Below, piece after piece: positions 8,195 through 16,044 of a stretch of DNA of 64,000 bases; positions within the stretch are counted from its first letter, which is position 1; each line of letters opens with the position of its first letter. Where the stretch lies: contig OZ241860.1 of NCBI GenBank assembly GCA_965203195.1, forward strand, positions 248,001-312,000, read 5' to 3'. A program made the translations under genes and the position numbers. The stretch is from Bin87 sp965203195 (GTDB taxonomy: Bacteria; Chloroflexota; Dehalococcoidia; Lucifugimonadales; UBA3495). The notes beneath the pieces are model-generated. The model was not told the origin of the DNA, searched no databases, and saw nothing but the letters and a program-made list of their open reading frames with translations.

Positions 8195-8204
8195 AGCCAG
8201 CACT

Positions 8205-9365
8205 ATGAAACTGCACGAATACCAGGCCAAAGCGATTTTCGCCCGCTACGGCATCCCCGTCCCCGAAGGCCGGGTGGCGCAGACGGCTGCCGATGCCGCT
8301 GCCGCCGTGGCCGATTTTGGCGGGCGCGCCGTCATCAAGGCTCAGGCGCACGCCGGCGGGCGCGGCCTGGCCGGCGGCGTCAGGGTGGTTGACTCGCCGG
8401 CGGCGGGGCGGGATTTTGCCGCAGGCCTGCTGGGTTCCCGCCTGGTTACCCACCAGACCGGCGGCGGCGGAGCGCCCGTGGACAGCGTGCTGGTGGAGGA
8501 ACTGGCCGACATCGCGCGCGAAATATACCTTGCCCTGACCATCGACCGCAATCACCGGGGGACGATGCTCATCGCCAGCGCCGCCGGCGGTATGTCCATT
8601 GAGGAAGTCGCCGCCAGCGACCCCGACGCCATCATCACCGAAGCGGTGGCCCCCGTCCTGGGGCTGATGCCCTACCAGCGTAGGCGCATCGCGGCGCGGC
8701 TGGGGCTGGCTGGCGCCACGGCGCGGGCCGCGGCCGATGTCATCGCCGCCCTGTACCGCGTCTTTACCGAAAATGACTGCGCTCTGGTGGAAGTCAACCC
8801 GCTGGTGGTCACCGGCGACGGCGGCGTGATGGCGCTGGACGCCAAGATGGATGTTGAGGACGACGCCCTGTTTCGTCAGCCCGACCTGCGGGAACTGCGC
8901 GACCGGGCGCAAGAGGACGCGCTGGAAGCCCGCGCGGCCGATGACGATATAGCTTATGTCAGCCTGGACGGCAGCGTGGGCTGCCTGGTGAACGGCGCCG
9001 GGCTGGCCATGGCCACGCTGGATGTCGCCAACGCCGCGGGCGCGGCGCCGGCCAACTTTCTGGATGTTGGCGGGGGCGCATCGGCGGAGAAAGTCGCCAC
9101 GGCGGTGGGCATCATCCTGTCCGATCCGAAAGTGGACCGGGTGCTGGTCAACATATTCGGCGGCATCCTGCGCTGCGATGTTGCGGCGCAGGGCATCGTG
9201 ATGGCCTACGCCGAGCGGCAGGCCACCCAGCCGCTGGTGGCGCGAATGCTGGGGACGAACCTGGAGGAAGGCAAGGCGATTCTGGCGCAGTCCGGCCTCA
9301 ATGTAACTTTCACGGACACGCTGACCGCCGCGGCGGCGGCGCTGGCGACGGCGCCGGACGGGTAG
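8205..9365 (+). CDS. sucC: succinyl-CoA synthetase beta subunit
   Basis: 386 residues, normal for SucC. It catalyses the reversible conversion of succinyl-CoA, ADP (or GDP) and phosphate to succinate, CoA and ATP in the TCA cycle, as a complex with SucD. The ATP-grasp N-terminal region is seen (MKLHEYQAKAIF, AQAHAGGRGLAGGV), with the C-terminal CoA-ligase domain (NGAGLAMATLDV, GGGASAEKV, VNIFGGILRCD). ATG 8205 is preferred over the frame opening at 8166, because 8166 lies in the -35 box. sucD follows after 15 bases. Confidence 0.96.
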   Translation: MKLHEYQAKAIFARYGIPVPEGRVAQTAADAAAAVADFGGRAVIKAQAHAGGRGLAGGVRVVDSPAAGRDFAAGLLGSRLVTHQTGGGGAPVDSVLVEELADIAREIYLALTIDRNHRGTMLIASAAGGMSIEEVAASDPDAIITEAVAPVLGLMPYQRRRIAARLGLAGATARAAADVIAALYRVFTENDCALVEVNPLVVTGDGGVMALDAKMDVEDDALFRQPDLRELRDRAQEDALEARAADDDIAYVSLDGSVGCLVNGAGLAMATLDVANAAGAAPANFLDVGGGASAEKVATAVGIILSDPKVDRVLVNIFGGILRCDVAAQGIVMAYAERQATQPLVARMLGTNLEEGKAILAQSGLNVTFTDTLTAAAAALATAPDG

Positions 9366-9380
9366 GCGCAGGGTAGAGCT

Positions 9381-10274
9381 ATGGGCATTCTGCTCAACGA
9401 GGAGTCGCGGGTTCTGGTGCAGGGGATTACCGGGCGCGAAGGCGGTTTCCATGCCCGCGCCTGCCGCGCTTACGGCACGCAGGTAGTGGCCGGGGTGACG
9501 CCGGGCCGGGGCGGGCAGTGGTTTGACGAGGCGGTTCCGGTTTTTGATTCCGTAGGCGAAGCGGTGGCCGCTACCGGGGCCAATGTGGCGCTGATTTTCG
9601 TCCCGCCGGCTTTCGCCGCCGACGCTATCGCCGAGTCGGTGGACGCCGGCGTACCGCTGATCGCCGCCATCACCGAAGGCATTCCGGTGCAGGATATGGT
9701 CGGATTGTACCGCTATGTCCAGGACAGTTCCTCGCGTCTCATCGGCCCCAACTGTCCCGGCCTGATCAACCCGGCCGCCCGTTGCAAGGTGGGCATAATG
9801 CCCGGCAGCATTCACCTGCCGGGGCGGGTGGGCGTGGTTTCCCGCAGCGGCACGCTGACTTACGAAGCGGTGGGGCAGCTGACCGGGCTGGGCATCGGCC
9901 AGTCGTCCTGCGTGGGCATTGGCGGCGACCCCATTATCGGCAGCAGCTTTGTGGACATCCTGCGGCTGTACAATGATGACCCGGACACTGATCTGGTGGC
10001 ACTCATTGGCGAAATCGGCGGCGCTATGGAACAGGAGGCCGCCGAATACATTGGTTCGGCGGAGTTCACCAAGCCGGTCTGCGCGCTGGTGGTGGGGGCC
10101 ACGGCGCCGGCGGGCAAGCGGATGGGCCACGCGGGGGCGATAATCACCGGCGAGTCGGCCACGGCGGCGGCCAAAATAGCGGCGCTGGAACGGGCCGGGG
10201 CGGCGATTATACCAACGCCGGCGGATATTGGGGCCACGGCGGCGCGGGCACTGCGGGAGGCGAGGTTAGCCTAA
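9381..10274 (+). CDS. sucD: succinyl-CoA synthetase alpha subunit
   Basis: 297 residues, full length. It carries the CoA-binding Rossmann domain (VQGITGREGGFHAR) and the phosphohistidine loop GKRMGHAGAI with H250 as the expected phosphorylated residue. IGPNCPGLINP and SRSGTLTYE are diagnostic. It forms the succinyl-CoA synthetase complex with the upstream beta subunit and is co-transcribed with it. Its stop overlaps by four bases the stop of the convergent Doc gene. Confidence 0.96.
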   Translation: MGILLNEESRVLVQGITGREGGFHARACRAYGTQVVAGVTPGRGGQWFDEAVPVFDSVGEAVAATGANVALIFVPPAFAADAIAESVDAGVPLIAAITEGIPVQDMVGLYRYVQDSSSRLIGPNCPGLINPAARCKVGIMPGSIHLPGRVGVVSRSGTLTYEAVGQLTGLGIGQSSCVGIGGDPIIGSSFVDILRLYNDDPDTDLVALIGEIGGAMEQEAAEYIGSAEFTKPVCALVVGATAPAGKRMGHAGAIITGESATAAAKIAALERAGAAIIPTPADIGATAARALREARLA

Positions 10275-10807
10275 TCGTCGGCATTGTTAGCAAGGTGGTT
10301 CAGTGCATCTATCCCCAGTTGCAGGTAGTCCGGCTTGGCTTCGGCAATGCGGCGCCAGCGCGCCAGGCGTTCTACTGAGATGGTGTTTTTCCGCAACCAC
10401 CGGGCAAGCAACGCCACCTCCGGGGCGGGATTGGCAGCGGCAATTCTTACGCACGTTTCCTCAACCTCGTCCTGCGGAGCGATGATGAGATAGTCATTGA
10501 ACGCCAGAAAAGTCAGGCAACAGATAAAGCCCATCCGCTTATTGCCATCTATGAATGGGTGGTTGCAGGTTACGGAACGCCACAGCGCGGCGGCCTTGTG
10601 GTATATCGTGCGGTGCAGGTACTGCCCTCCGAAAGTTTGCCGTGGTTCGGCAAGGGCGGATTCCAGAAGGCCACGACCGCGTTCCCCGTCCAGGTACTGG
10701 TAATCCGGCACCGGATCCGGGTAATTGCGGAAAAACTCGGCAATGGCTTCGGCAAAACTGCGTTCCACCATATCTATGGTGACGAACCGGTAGCGTCGGG
10801 AAGGCAT
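10271..10807 (-). CDS. Doc/Fic-family toxin
   Basis: 178 residues of the Fic/Doc family. The core motif HPFIDGNKR is at residues 83-91 and fits the Doc-type HxFx(D/N)GNKR. Known Doc toxins phosphorylate EF-Tu, while Fic proteins usually add AMP; the shortness and death-on-curing-like layout favour Doc. The ATG at 10807 has GGAGG eight bases upstream. A 45-codon gene lies upstream on the same strand in the antitoxin position, and a strong promoter precedes both. The protein has about 50 residues after the core region, longer than phage P1 Doc. It is convergent with sucD. Confidence 0.8.
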   Translation of the reverse strand: MPSRRYRFVTIDMVERSFAEAIAEFFRNYPDPVPDYQYLDGERGRGLLESALAEPRQTFGGQYLHRTIYHKAAALWRSVTCNHPFIDGNKRMGFICCLTFLAFNDYLIIAPQDEVEETCVRIAAANPAPEVALLARWLRKNTISVERLARWRRIAEAKPDYLQLGIDALNHLANNADD

Positions 10808-10845
10808 TATGGTAACCTCCGATCTGAGCTGATAGCAAAATTAGT

Positions 10846-10876
10846 AGCCCCCCCGATCGCTCAGAGGGGCTTTCGT
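10846..10876. terminator. possible hairpin between antitoxin and doc genes
   Basis: AGCCCC (10846-10851) pairs with GGGGCT (10866-10871) and is followed by a short T-rich stretch on the plus strand. It could lower readthrough between the two small leftward genes, but the stem is only six pairs. Confidence 0.3.
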
Positions 10877-10897
10877 TAGGCAGGTCAACCGGAAATA

Positions 10898-11035
10898 TCA
10901 GCGGCGGGCAAGCGCGCGCAGGGCCGGTTCGTTGGTTGCCAGGATAAGGTTGACGACAGCCTTGACCTGCTCGGGCGTCGGCTCCTTGGGATTCTGGGTA
11001 GCGTTGGAGCGCTTGCTGATTTTAGCGGTTGCCAT
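10898..11035 (-). CDS. putative antitoxin partner of the Doc-like toxin
   Basis: A 45-residue basic protein (MATAKISKRSN...LRALARR) that I do not recognise. ATG 11035 is preceded by GGAGATGG, a good ribosome binding site. The gene sits 90 bases upstream of the Doc-family gene on the same strand and directly behind a consensus promoter, which is where an antitoxin is expected. It does not look like Phd (no clear AbrB/YefM-type N-terminus). The C-terminal part (PEQVKAVVNLILATNEPALRALA) is predicted helical and could be the toxin-neutralising segment. The function is inferred from position only. Confidence 0.5.
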   Translation of the reverse strand: MATAKISKRSNATQNPKEPTPEQVKAVVNLILATNEPALRALARR

Positions 11036-11078
11036 TTTACCATCTCCGTGGGCCGGTGGGAAAGGCCAGTTCACAATC

Positions 11079-11107
11079 AGTGTAACCCATCTACAGGCCG
11101 TTGTCAA
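11079..11107 (-). promoter_or_regulatory. promoter of the antitoxin-doc operon
   Basis: On the minus strand TTGACA (11107-11102) and TACACT (11084-11079) are separated by 17 bases. It faces left toward the 45-codon gene and doc. Confidence 0.75.
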
Positions 11108-11112
11108 AGGGG

Positions 11113-11141
11113 ATGACGCCGCGCCGCCGGCGCGGTATAAT
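11113..11141 (+). promoter_or_regulatory. promoter of tRNA-Gly
   Basis: ATGACG at 11113-11118 and TATAAT at 11136-11141 with a 17-base spacer, ending 11 bases before the tRNA. It is back to back with the leftward toxin-antitoxin promoter. Confidence 0.7.
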
Positions 11142-11152
11142 AACCCCAGCAA

Positions 11153-11226
11153 GCGGGCGTAGCTTAGTGGCAAAGCCCCAGCCTTCCAAGCTGGCTACGT
11201 GGGTTCGATTCCCATCGCCCGCTCCA
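11153..11226 (+). tRNA. tRNA-Gly (anticodon TCC)
   Basis: The cloverleaf is complete. Acceptor arm GCGGGCG pairs with CGCCCGC, anticodon stem CCAGC/GCTGG encloses the loop CTTCCAA with anticodon TCC (reads GGA), and the T-arm GTGGG-TTCGATT-CCCAT is present. The discriminator T and an encoded CCA follow at 11223-11226. Confidence 0.95.
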
Positions 11227-11417
11227 TAACCATCAGCCATCGCTATCCCCTGACTATCCTCGGCAGTTGCCGGGGGTTCCCGCTTGTTGCCGGCCGGGAT
11301 GGACGCTATCTGCGGTAGCGGACATCCCGGAGCCTGGCCCCGGCCGCCGCCCGTCGCCGGCAGCGCCCCTGTTCCCGGAAAGGACGACCAGAGACGACTA
11401 GAAAGGACGACAACGCT

Positions 11418-12236
11418 ATGGTCACCACCGCCTACTCCTGCATCAGCGCCGAAACCGTGGCCCGCCCCGCCATGATGGGCCGCAATGAAGTTGAAACTCA
11501 CATCGGCGTGGTCACCCTCAACCGGCCCGAAGTGCTTAACGCCCTCAATTTGCAGCTGGCGCGCGAGCTGGACCAGGCCATCACCGACTACGAAAACGAC
11601 GACCGCGTGGGCGCCGTCATCATCACCGGCGCCGGGGAACGCGCTTTCTCCGCCGGCGCCGACATTCACGAAAACCGGGAACTTGCCCCGGAGGAACGGG
11701 AAGCCGGTCAGGCGGAGCGCGCCGAATATACCTGGCATCTCCATACCAGCAGCAAGCCGGTCATTGGCGCCGTCAACGGCCTTTGCTACGGCGGCGGCAC
11801 GGTACTTGCCACCAGCCTGGATTTTCTGGTGGGCTGCGAAAAGACGAGCTTCCGCTTCCTGGCCGTTAACTACGGTCAGATGAACGCCACCTGGAGCCTG
11901 CCCCAGTTAGTAGGCATCAATCGCGCCAAAGAGCTGCTGTTCAGCGGGCGTGAAGTCTTTGCCGACGAAGCCTATCACATCGGCCTCATCAACCATTTGG
12001 TTCCATCCGAGGAACTGATGGAACGCACGCTGGACATCGCCGCCGGCATTGCCCGCAACCGCGCTGAGGGGGTGGCGAACATCAAACAGCTGCTGCTGGA
12101 ACATTCCGGCCAGCCCATCGGGGAGCAGTTCCGCAACGAAATCGCGGGGCGCGCGGGACGCTTCCAGGGGCTGTCGGTTGAGGAAGGGTTCGCTGATTTT
12201 CTGGATCGCAAGGGCCGCAAGCCGCGCGCCGTTTGA
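11418..12236 (+). CDS. enoyl-CoA hydratase/isomerase family protein
   Basis: 272 residues of the crotonase family. Oxyanion-hole segments are visible: ERAFSAGADI near residue 75 and GAVNGLCYGGGTVLA near 116. The family hydrates, isomerises or cleaves acyl-CoA thioesters. The substrate is not evident; the region around the usual second catalytic glutamate reads NYGQMNATWSLPQLVG, so the exact activity is open. Start ATG 11418 has only a weak upstream AAGGACG. The C-terminal helix ends EGFADFLDRKGRKP, as in hydratases. It stands alone between the tRNA gene and a secreted protease gene. Confidence 0.88.
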   Translation: MVTTAYSCISAETVARPAMMGRNEVETHIGVVTLNRPEVLNALNLQLARELDQAITDYENDDRVGAVIITGAGERAFSAGADIHENRELAPEEREAGQAERAEYTWHLHTSSKPVIGAVNGLCYGGGTVLATSLDFLVGCEKTSFRFLAVNYGQMNATWSLPQLVGINRAKELLFSGREVFADEAYHIGLINHLVPSEELMERTLDIAAGIARNRAEGVANIKQLLLEHSGQPIGEQFRNEIAGRAGRFQGLSVEEGFADFLDRKGRKPRAV

Positions 12237-12272
12237 TCCGCAAGGCCCACACTGCAACCGGGAGGCCGCACA

Positions 12273-13664
12273 ATGATGATTTGTGAAACGCTGCCGGCTG
12301 CCGTCCGCAATTTGCGGATGGCAGCCTGGTATTTCCTGCTGTGCGCGCTGGCGGCGATTGCGCTGGCTTTGACCGGCTGCGCTGCGCCGCCTAATTCGGC
12401 GAGCGTCACGCCCGAACCCAACTTGCCGGCCACAATCAGCGCGATGGCAGCAACGATAGACGCTCCCAACGCGACGCCTTTGCCGACTGATACCCCGCAA
12501 CCGATTGCTACGCCCACGCCTGACTTGCCGGCTACAATCAGCGCTATGGCGGCGACGCTGGACGCCCCTACGTCGCTGCCTACCGCAACACCCCTGCCGA
12601 CAGCCACGCCCCAACCCACGGCCACGCCGCAGCCGACGGCAACCCCGTACCCCACTGCTACACCAACACCTCACCCTACATCGACTCCGCAGCCTACTCC
12701 AACTCCGCGACCAACGCCAAGGCCGACCGCCACGCCGACGATCGCTGATTGGAGCGAACGATTAGAGCCATGGGTAGTTCATGTAGCACGACCTGACGGC
12801 GGCATAGGCACGGGGTTCTTTATTAATGATCCCGTACGGAATTCGGATTGGTACGTAGTCACTAACGCGCACGTCGTTGGCAATAACGACTATGTACAAG
12901 TCAGTTGGGCTTACATCGGAATCCCGGTCATTAGCTACGTTCGCGTACTAGGCGTGGATGAATTTGCAGACGTGGCACTACTGGATGTAAGTCCCAACGA
13001 CTTTGACTTGAGCAGTACGAACTGGCCCAACGGCCTTGAACTGCTGCATTACCGGGGCGACGGAATAAGGGCGTCCACCTCCATACGGCAAGGCGTAGAG
13101 GTTTTGGCGATGGGCTTCCCCGATGGCGGCGGCGGCAGGACTACAACGCGAGGAATCGTATCGGTCGAGCGGGCATATGATGTCGGGTACAGAACGGGCA
13201 TAGGCTGGATAAAGACCGATACAGCAGTCAACCCGGGCAACAGCGGTGGGCCTCTGATGACGCTCAGCGGTGAAATTATTGGTATGAACACCTGGATAAG
13301 GACTGACTTGGAGAACGTCGGCTATGCGCTGCCAATGCAGGAGATTTTCAGCCGATTTGACGCTTTAAAAAGGGGGCAAAGTCGCATCGCGGCAACCCCT
13401 ACGCCGGCCCCCACGCCCATCCCCAAAGCCGACCTTACCGATGGTTCATTCTTGGCCGTCCTTGCTTGGGATGACGGTTGGTACAATACATGGCAAGACG
13501 GAACCATATGCGTTGACCGCGTGGTGGAGTCCGGCGATTATATCGAGTGGAACTGGGGCGAATGCCTGTACAGCGGCCAAGAACAGGATGGAAAAGTGTA
13601 CGTCCGGTATCAGGGCCAATGGCTGGAAGCCTATTGGATTGAGCTGGAATCTCGTCCCTATTAA
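12273..13664 (+). CDS. secreted lipoprotein, HtrA/trypsin-like serine protease
   Basis: 463 residues. The signal peptide ends in the lipobox LTGC with the lipidated Cys at 36. A long Pro/Thr-rich linker (about 40-156) contains a duplicated block NLPATISAMAAT / DLPATISAMAAT, followed by many TATPxPT units. The protease domain has the triad H200 (TNAHVV), D233 (FADVALLDV) and S324 (NPGNSGGPL). No PDZ domain follows; the last 75 residues form a small unassigned domain rich in Trp. It would be anchored to the outer face of the membrane, cleaving exported or misfolded proteins. GGGAGG precedes the start. A cupin gene follows after 10 bases. Confidence 0.88.
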   Translation: MMICETLPAAVRNLRMAAWYFLLCALAAIALALTGCAAPPNSASVTPEPNLPATISAMAATIDAPNATPLPTDTPQPIATPTPDLPATISAMAATLDAPTSLPTATPLPTATPQPTATPQPTATPYPTATPTPHPTSTPQPTPTPRPTPRPTATPTIADWSERLEPWVVHVARPDGGIGTGFFINDPVRNSDWYVVTNAHVVGNNDYVQVSWAYIGIPVISYVRVLGVDEFADVALLDVSPNDFDLSSTNWPNGLELLHYRGDGIRASTSIRQGVEVLAMGFPDGGGGRTTTRGIVSVERAYDVGYRTGIGWIKTDTAVNPGNSGGPLMTLSGEIIGMNTWIRTDLENVGYALPMQEIFSRFDALKRGQSRIAATPTPAPTPIPKADLTDGSFLAVLAWDDGWYNTWQDGTICVDRVVESGDYIEWNWGECLYSGQEQDGKVYVRYQGQWLEAYWIELESRPY

Positions 13665-13674
13665 GGATGGATTT

Positions 13675-14151
13675 ATGCCCGAACCAACGCTGCCGCCCGT
13701 CGGACGCCGCTCCGGTGCTGCGATTACCGCCCCGGACGGCTCCGCGGTGCGTCTGCTGCTGACCGAGGTGCACGGGGCCACCCGGTACAGCATGGTAGAG
13801 GTCAGCATCCCCGCCGGCGCCGTCAGCCGGCCGGTGCGCCACCGCGCCGTGGAGGAAGTGTGGTACATTATCGCCGGCCGGGGGCGGGTCTGGCGTTGTC
13901 CGCCGGATTTGCCGGCTGCCGAAGCCACGCCGGTGGCAGTGGCGGCCGGCGATGCGATCGTGATCCCCACCGGCTGGGCGTTTCAGTTCGCCGCCGACGG
14001 CAATGACGACAGCGCCGGCGATGCGGACACCGGCGCCGGCGGGCTGCGCTTTATCTGCGTTACGATGCCGCCCTGGCCGGGGATGGACGAGGCCGAAATC
14101 CTGCCGCCGGCAAGTGGCGGCCTGGGCCCTCCTACGCTGCCGCCGCCCTGA
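13675..14151 (+). CDS. cupin-domain protein
   Basis: 158 residues with one cupin barrel. Motif 1 appears as RPVRHRAVEEVWYIIAGRGRVW and motif 2 as VAAGDAIVIPTGWAFQF. The first motif has H and E in cupin positions, and the second lacks the usual His, so metal binding may be altered. It may bind a small molecule or act as an isomerase/dioxygenase relative; no specific function can be given. It starts at ATG 13675, ten bases after the protease stop, suggesting an operon. The C-terminus is Gly/Pro-rich. Confidence 0.75.
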   Translation: MPEPTLPPVGRRSGAAITAPDGSAVRLLLTEVHGATRYSMVEVSIPAGAVSRPVRHRAVEEVWYIIAGRGRVWRCPPDLPAAEATPVAVAAGDAIVIPTGWAFQFAADGNDDSAGDADTGAGGLRFICVTMPPWPGMDEAEILPPASGGLGPPTLPPP

Positions 14152-14170
14152 CCGGCGCGGGCGGCCGCCT

Positions 14171-14218
14171 GTCGATAGCTACCCCTGTCGATGGCTACCC
14201 TTGCCGCCGGCTACCCCT
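14171..14218. repeat. 16-bp imperfect tandem repeat, three copies
   Basis: Units 14171-14186, 14187-14202 and 14203-14218 share the pattern (G)NCGNNGGCTACCCYT. They lie at the 3' end of the leftward HTH gene and overlap its last codons. No function is evident. Confidence 0.7.
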
Positions 14219-14447
14219 GCCGCCGCACCTCAATGGTCTCCCCGTCCGCCAGGGCCACGCGGCGGTACTGGATGCCCATTTTCAGCATCCAGTAGCCCAG
14301 GGTCGCCGGGCTGACGCCCAGCTGGGCGGCGGCCCGGCTCATCCCCATTTCGTTGACCAAGTCCGGCACCAGATGCTCCAGCGGACGGCCGTGCTTTTCC
14401 TCCACGCTCCGCATCAACTTGGTCTTTTTGATTCGCTGCGTCGCCAT
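14211..14447 (-). CDS. small helix-turn-helix protein
   Basis: 78 residues. A clear HTH is seen at about residues 31-55 (LVNEMGMSRAAAQLGVSPATLGYWM), followed by a short basic beta-like tail (GIQYRRVALADGETIEVRR). It probably binds DNA as a small regulator or recombinase-associated HTH factor. The N-terminus is basic (MATQRIKKTKLMRSVEEKHGRPLE). ATG 14447 has a GAGGGA just upstream, a weak and tightly spaced site. The longer frame to 14519 has no such signal. It is not in an obvious operon with the LLM gene upstream. Confidence 0.7.
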   Translation of the reverse strand: MATQRIKKTKLMRSVEEKHGRPLEHLVPDLVNEMGMSRAAAQLGVSPATLGYWMLKMGIQYRRVALADGETIEVRRQG

Positions 14448-14618
14448 ATTCCCTCGTCCGGTTTGGGGCCGGCGGACGGCGCGGGGCCGCGCTGCCGGGT
14501 TTCGTAATGGGGCTATCATACACCATCGCCGGCCCCCGGCGCCTTTGCCGGCTGGCGCTGGCTGTCATTATTTTGAAAATTGCCCAAAATCGGGCAATGA
14601 CCGGGCGGGCGGCGCGCC

Positions 14619-15716
14619 TTACGCCGCCACCGCCGTTCCGTTCAGGTCGGCGACCTGCGGCATCACCCGCTCCGCCAGCAGCCGGGTTGAGCGTTCCCAA
14701 GCGACGTTGTTTTCCGACTGGTCGTACACCAGCATCAGCAGGCCGCCGAAACCGCCCACGTCCTGGTACAGGCGCCGGATTTTGCCGGCCACCGTGTCCG
14801 GCGAACCGATGAGCCACAGGTGGTCGGCCATATACTCAATGTTCACGGCTTCGTCGGGAACTTCGGCGTCGTGCTTGAAAACCTTCATCAGGTCGAATTC
14901 CCGGAACAGGGGCAGCAGATAATCGTGCCAGACGCGGCCGAGCATCCCGTTGAGGGCCAAGTCGCGGGCTTCCGCGTCGCTGTCGGCCACATAGACGTCC
15001 CGGACGAGGCGCCAGTCGGCGCGGGACGGCGTGCGGCCGGTGCGCTGCGCGCCTTCCTCAATGGCTTCCCAGTGGCTGCGGCAGTAATCGTTGTTCAGGG
15101 CCAGGCTCATGGGGATAAAGCCCCGTTCCCCGGCAATGGTCAGGGTGGGAGAACGGTAGCTCACCGAGGCCACGCCGATGGGCGGGTGCGGGCGCTGGTA
15201 GGGGCGCAGGAAAAACTCCAGGGTGCCGTACATCGGTTCCGGGATGCTGACATTCCAGTACTTGCCCTGGTACTCAAAGGGGCCGTCGTTCTGCCAGATT
15301 TTGAGGATGATGTCCAGGGATTCGCGGGTCATATCCCGGTGCTGGCCGTTGTTGCCGTCCACATCAAACAGCGCCCAGTCGCTGGGCAGGCCGCTGGCGC
15401 CCACGCCGAACAGAAAACGCCCTTGGGACAGGTGGTCCAGGTATGCCACCCGGTGCGCCAGTTCCGCCGGGTGATGAAAGGGCAGCAGGTGCGCCCCGGA
15501 ACCCAGGCGGATGCGCTTCGTTTTCATCAGCGCCTGGGCAATCAGCAGGTCGGGCGCCGGAATCGGTTCCCAGGGCGAGGTGAAGTGCTCGCCAATCCAG
15601 GCTTCGTCAAAGCCCAGCTCATCGCACAGGGTCAGGTATTCCAGATCCCACTGGTGGGCGTCGTAGATGTTCCGTTCCGGCGGATGGGACGGCATCATAA
15701 ACAATCCGTATTTCAT
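14619..15716 (-). CDS. LLM-class flavin-dependent oxidoreductase
   Basis: 365 residues with the luciferase-like monooxygenase TIM barrel: MKYGLFMMPSHPP at the start, GFDEAWIGEHF, IRLGSGAHLLPFHHPAELAHR and SQGRFLFGVGASGLPSDW. Such enzymes use FMN or F420, often to oxidise organic substrates. HHP near residue 80 and the long insertion with GKYWNV are typical of the bacterial luciferase/alkanal-like branch. ATG 15716 has GGAG five bases upstream; the frame continuing to 16046 lacks one. It is divergent from the VOC gene. Substrate and cofactor cannot be decided from sequence. Confidence 0.88.
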   Translation of the reverse strand: MKYGLFMMPSHPPERNIYDAHQWDLEYLTLCDELGFDEAWIGEHFTSPWEPIPAPDLLIAQALMKTKRIRLGSGAHLLPFHHPAELAHRVAYLDHLSQGRFLFGVGASGLPSDWALFDVDGNNGQHRDMTRESLDIILKIWQNDGPFEYQGKYWNVSIPEPMYGTLEFFLRPYQRPHPPIGVASVSYRSPTLTIAGERGFIPMSLALNNDYCRSHWEAIEEGAQRTGRTPSRADWRLVRDVYVADSDAEARDLALNGMLGRVWHDYLLPLFREFDLMKVFKHDAEVPDEAVNIEYMADHLWLIGSPDTVAGKIRRLYQDVGGFGGLLMLVYDQSENNVAWERSTRLLAERVMPQVADLNGTAVAA

Positions 15717-16044
15717 TGCTCCTCGCTCCTCCGGTGTGGCGGCGGGTGGCGGCGTGGCAGATGCGGCGCTGGTCGCGATAATGGCTGCCGGCCGGGCCGT
15801 TGCCTTACCATAACACAAACCGGGCCGGTTTGCCTCCCGCAAGCAGGATAGGCCGGCCATACGCGGGCAAGCCGGAGCGGCGCCGGAGGGCGCCATAAAC
15901 GCCGGGGGCCGGCGCGGAGCAGCGATTGCTTTAATCCCCTGCTGTGCTATGATTGCAGCGCAGCCGCAACGGGGCTTCGCGCCATCGCCCATCTTACCCC
16001 CGGCACCTTCCCCCCGGCATCCTACCCCCGGCCCGCAAACTGCC
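15717..16044. other. divergent intergenic region
   Basis: 328 bases between the leftward LLM gene and the rightward VOC gene. It contains the LLM ribosome binding site, a rightward promoter at 15926-15953 and a Pro-rich open stretch in phase with the VOC gene, judged to be leader rather than coding. Confidence 0.5.
15926..15953 (+). promoter_or_regulatory. promoter of the VOC gene
   Basis: TTGCTT at 15926-15931 and TATGAT at 15948-15953 with a 16-base spacer. The ATG inside the -10 box opens a longer frame that should not be used as the start. Confidence 0.55.

Noticed and set aside
8166..8204. Start of sucC at ATG-like codon 8166
   Set aside because: It lies in the -35 box and adds non-conserved residues; SucC begins MKLHEYQ.
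14171..14218. Tandem repeats as a possible CRISPR array
   Set aside because: Three directly adjoining 16-base units without spacers are not CRISPR-like; no cas gene is present.
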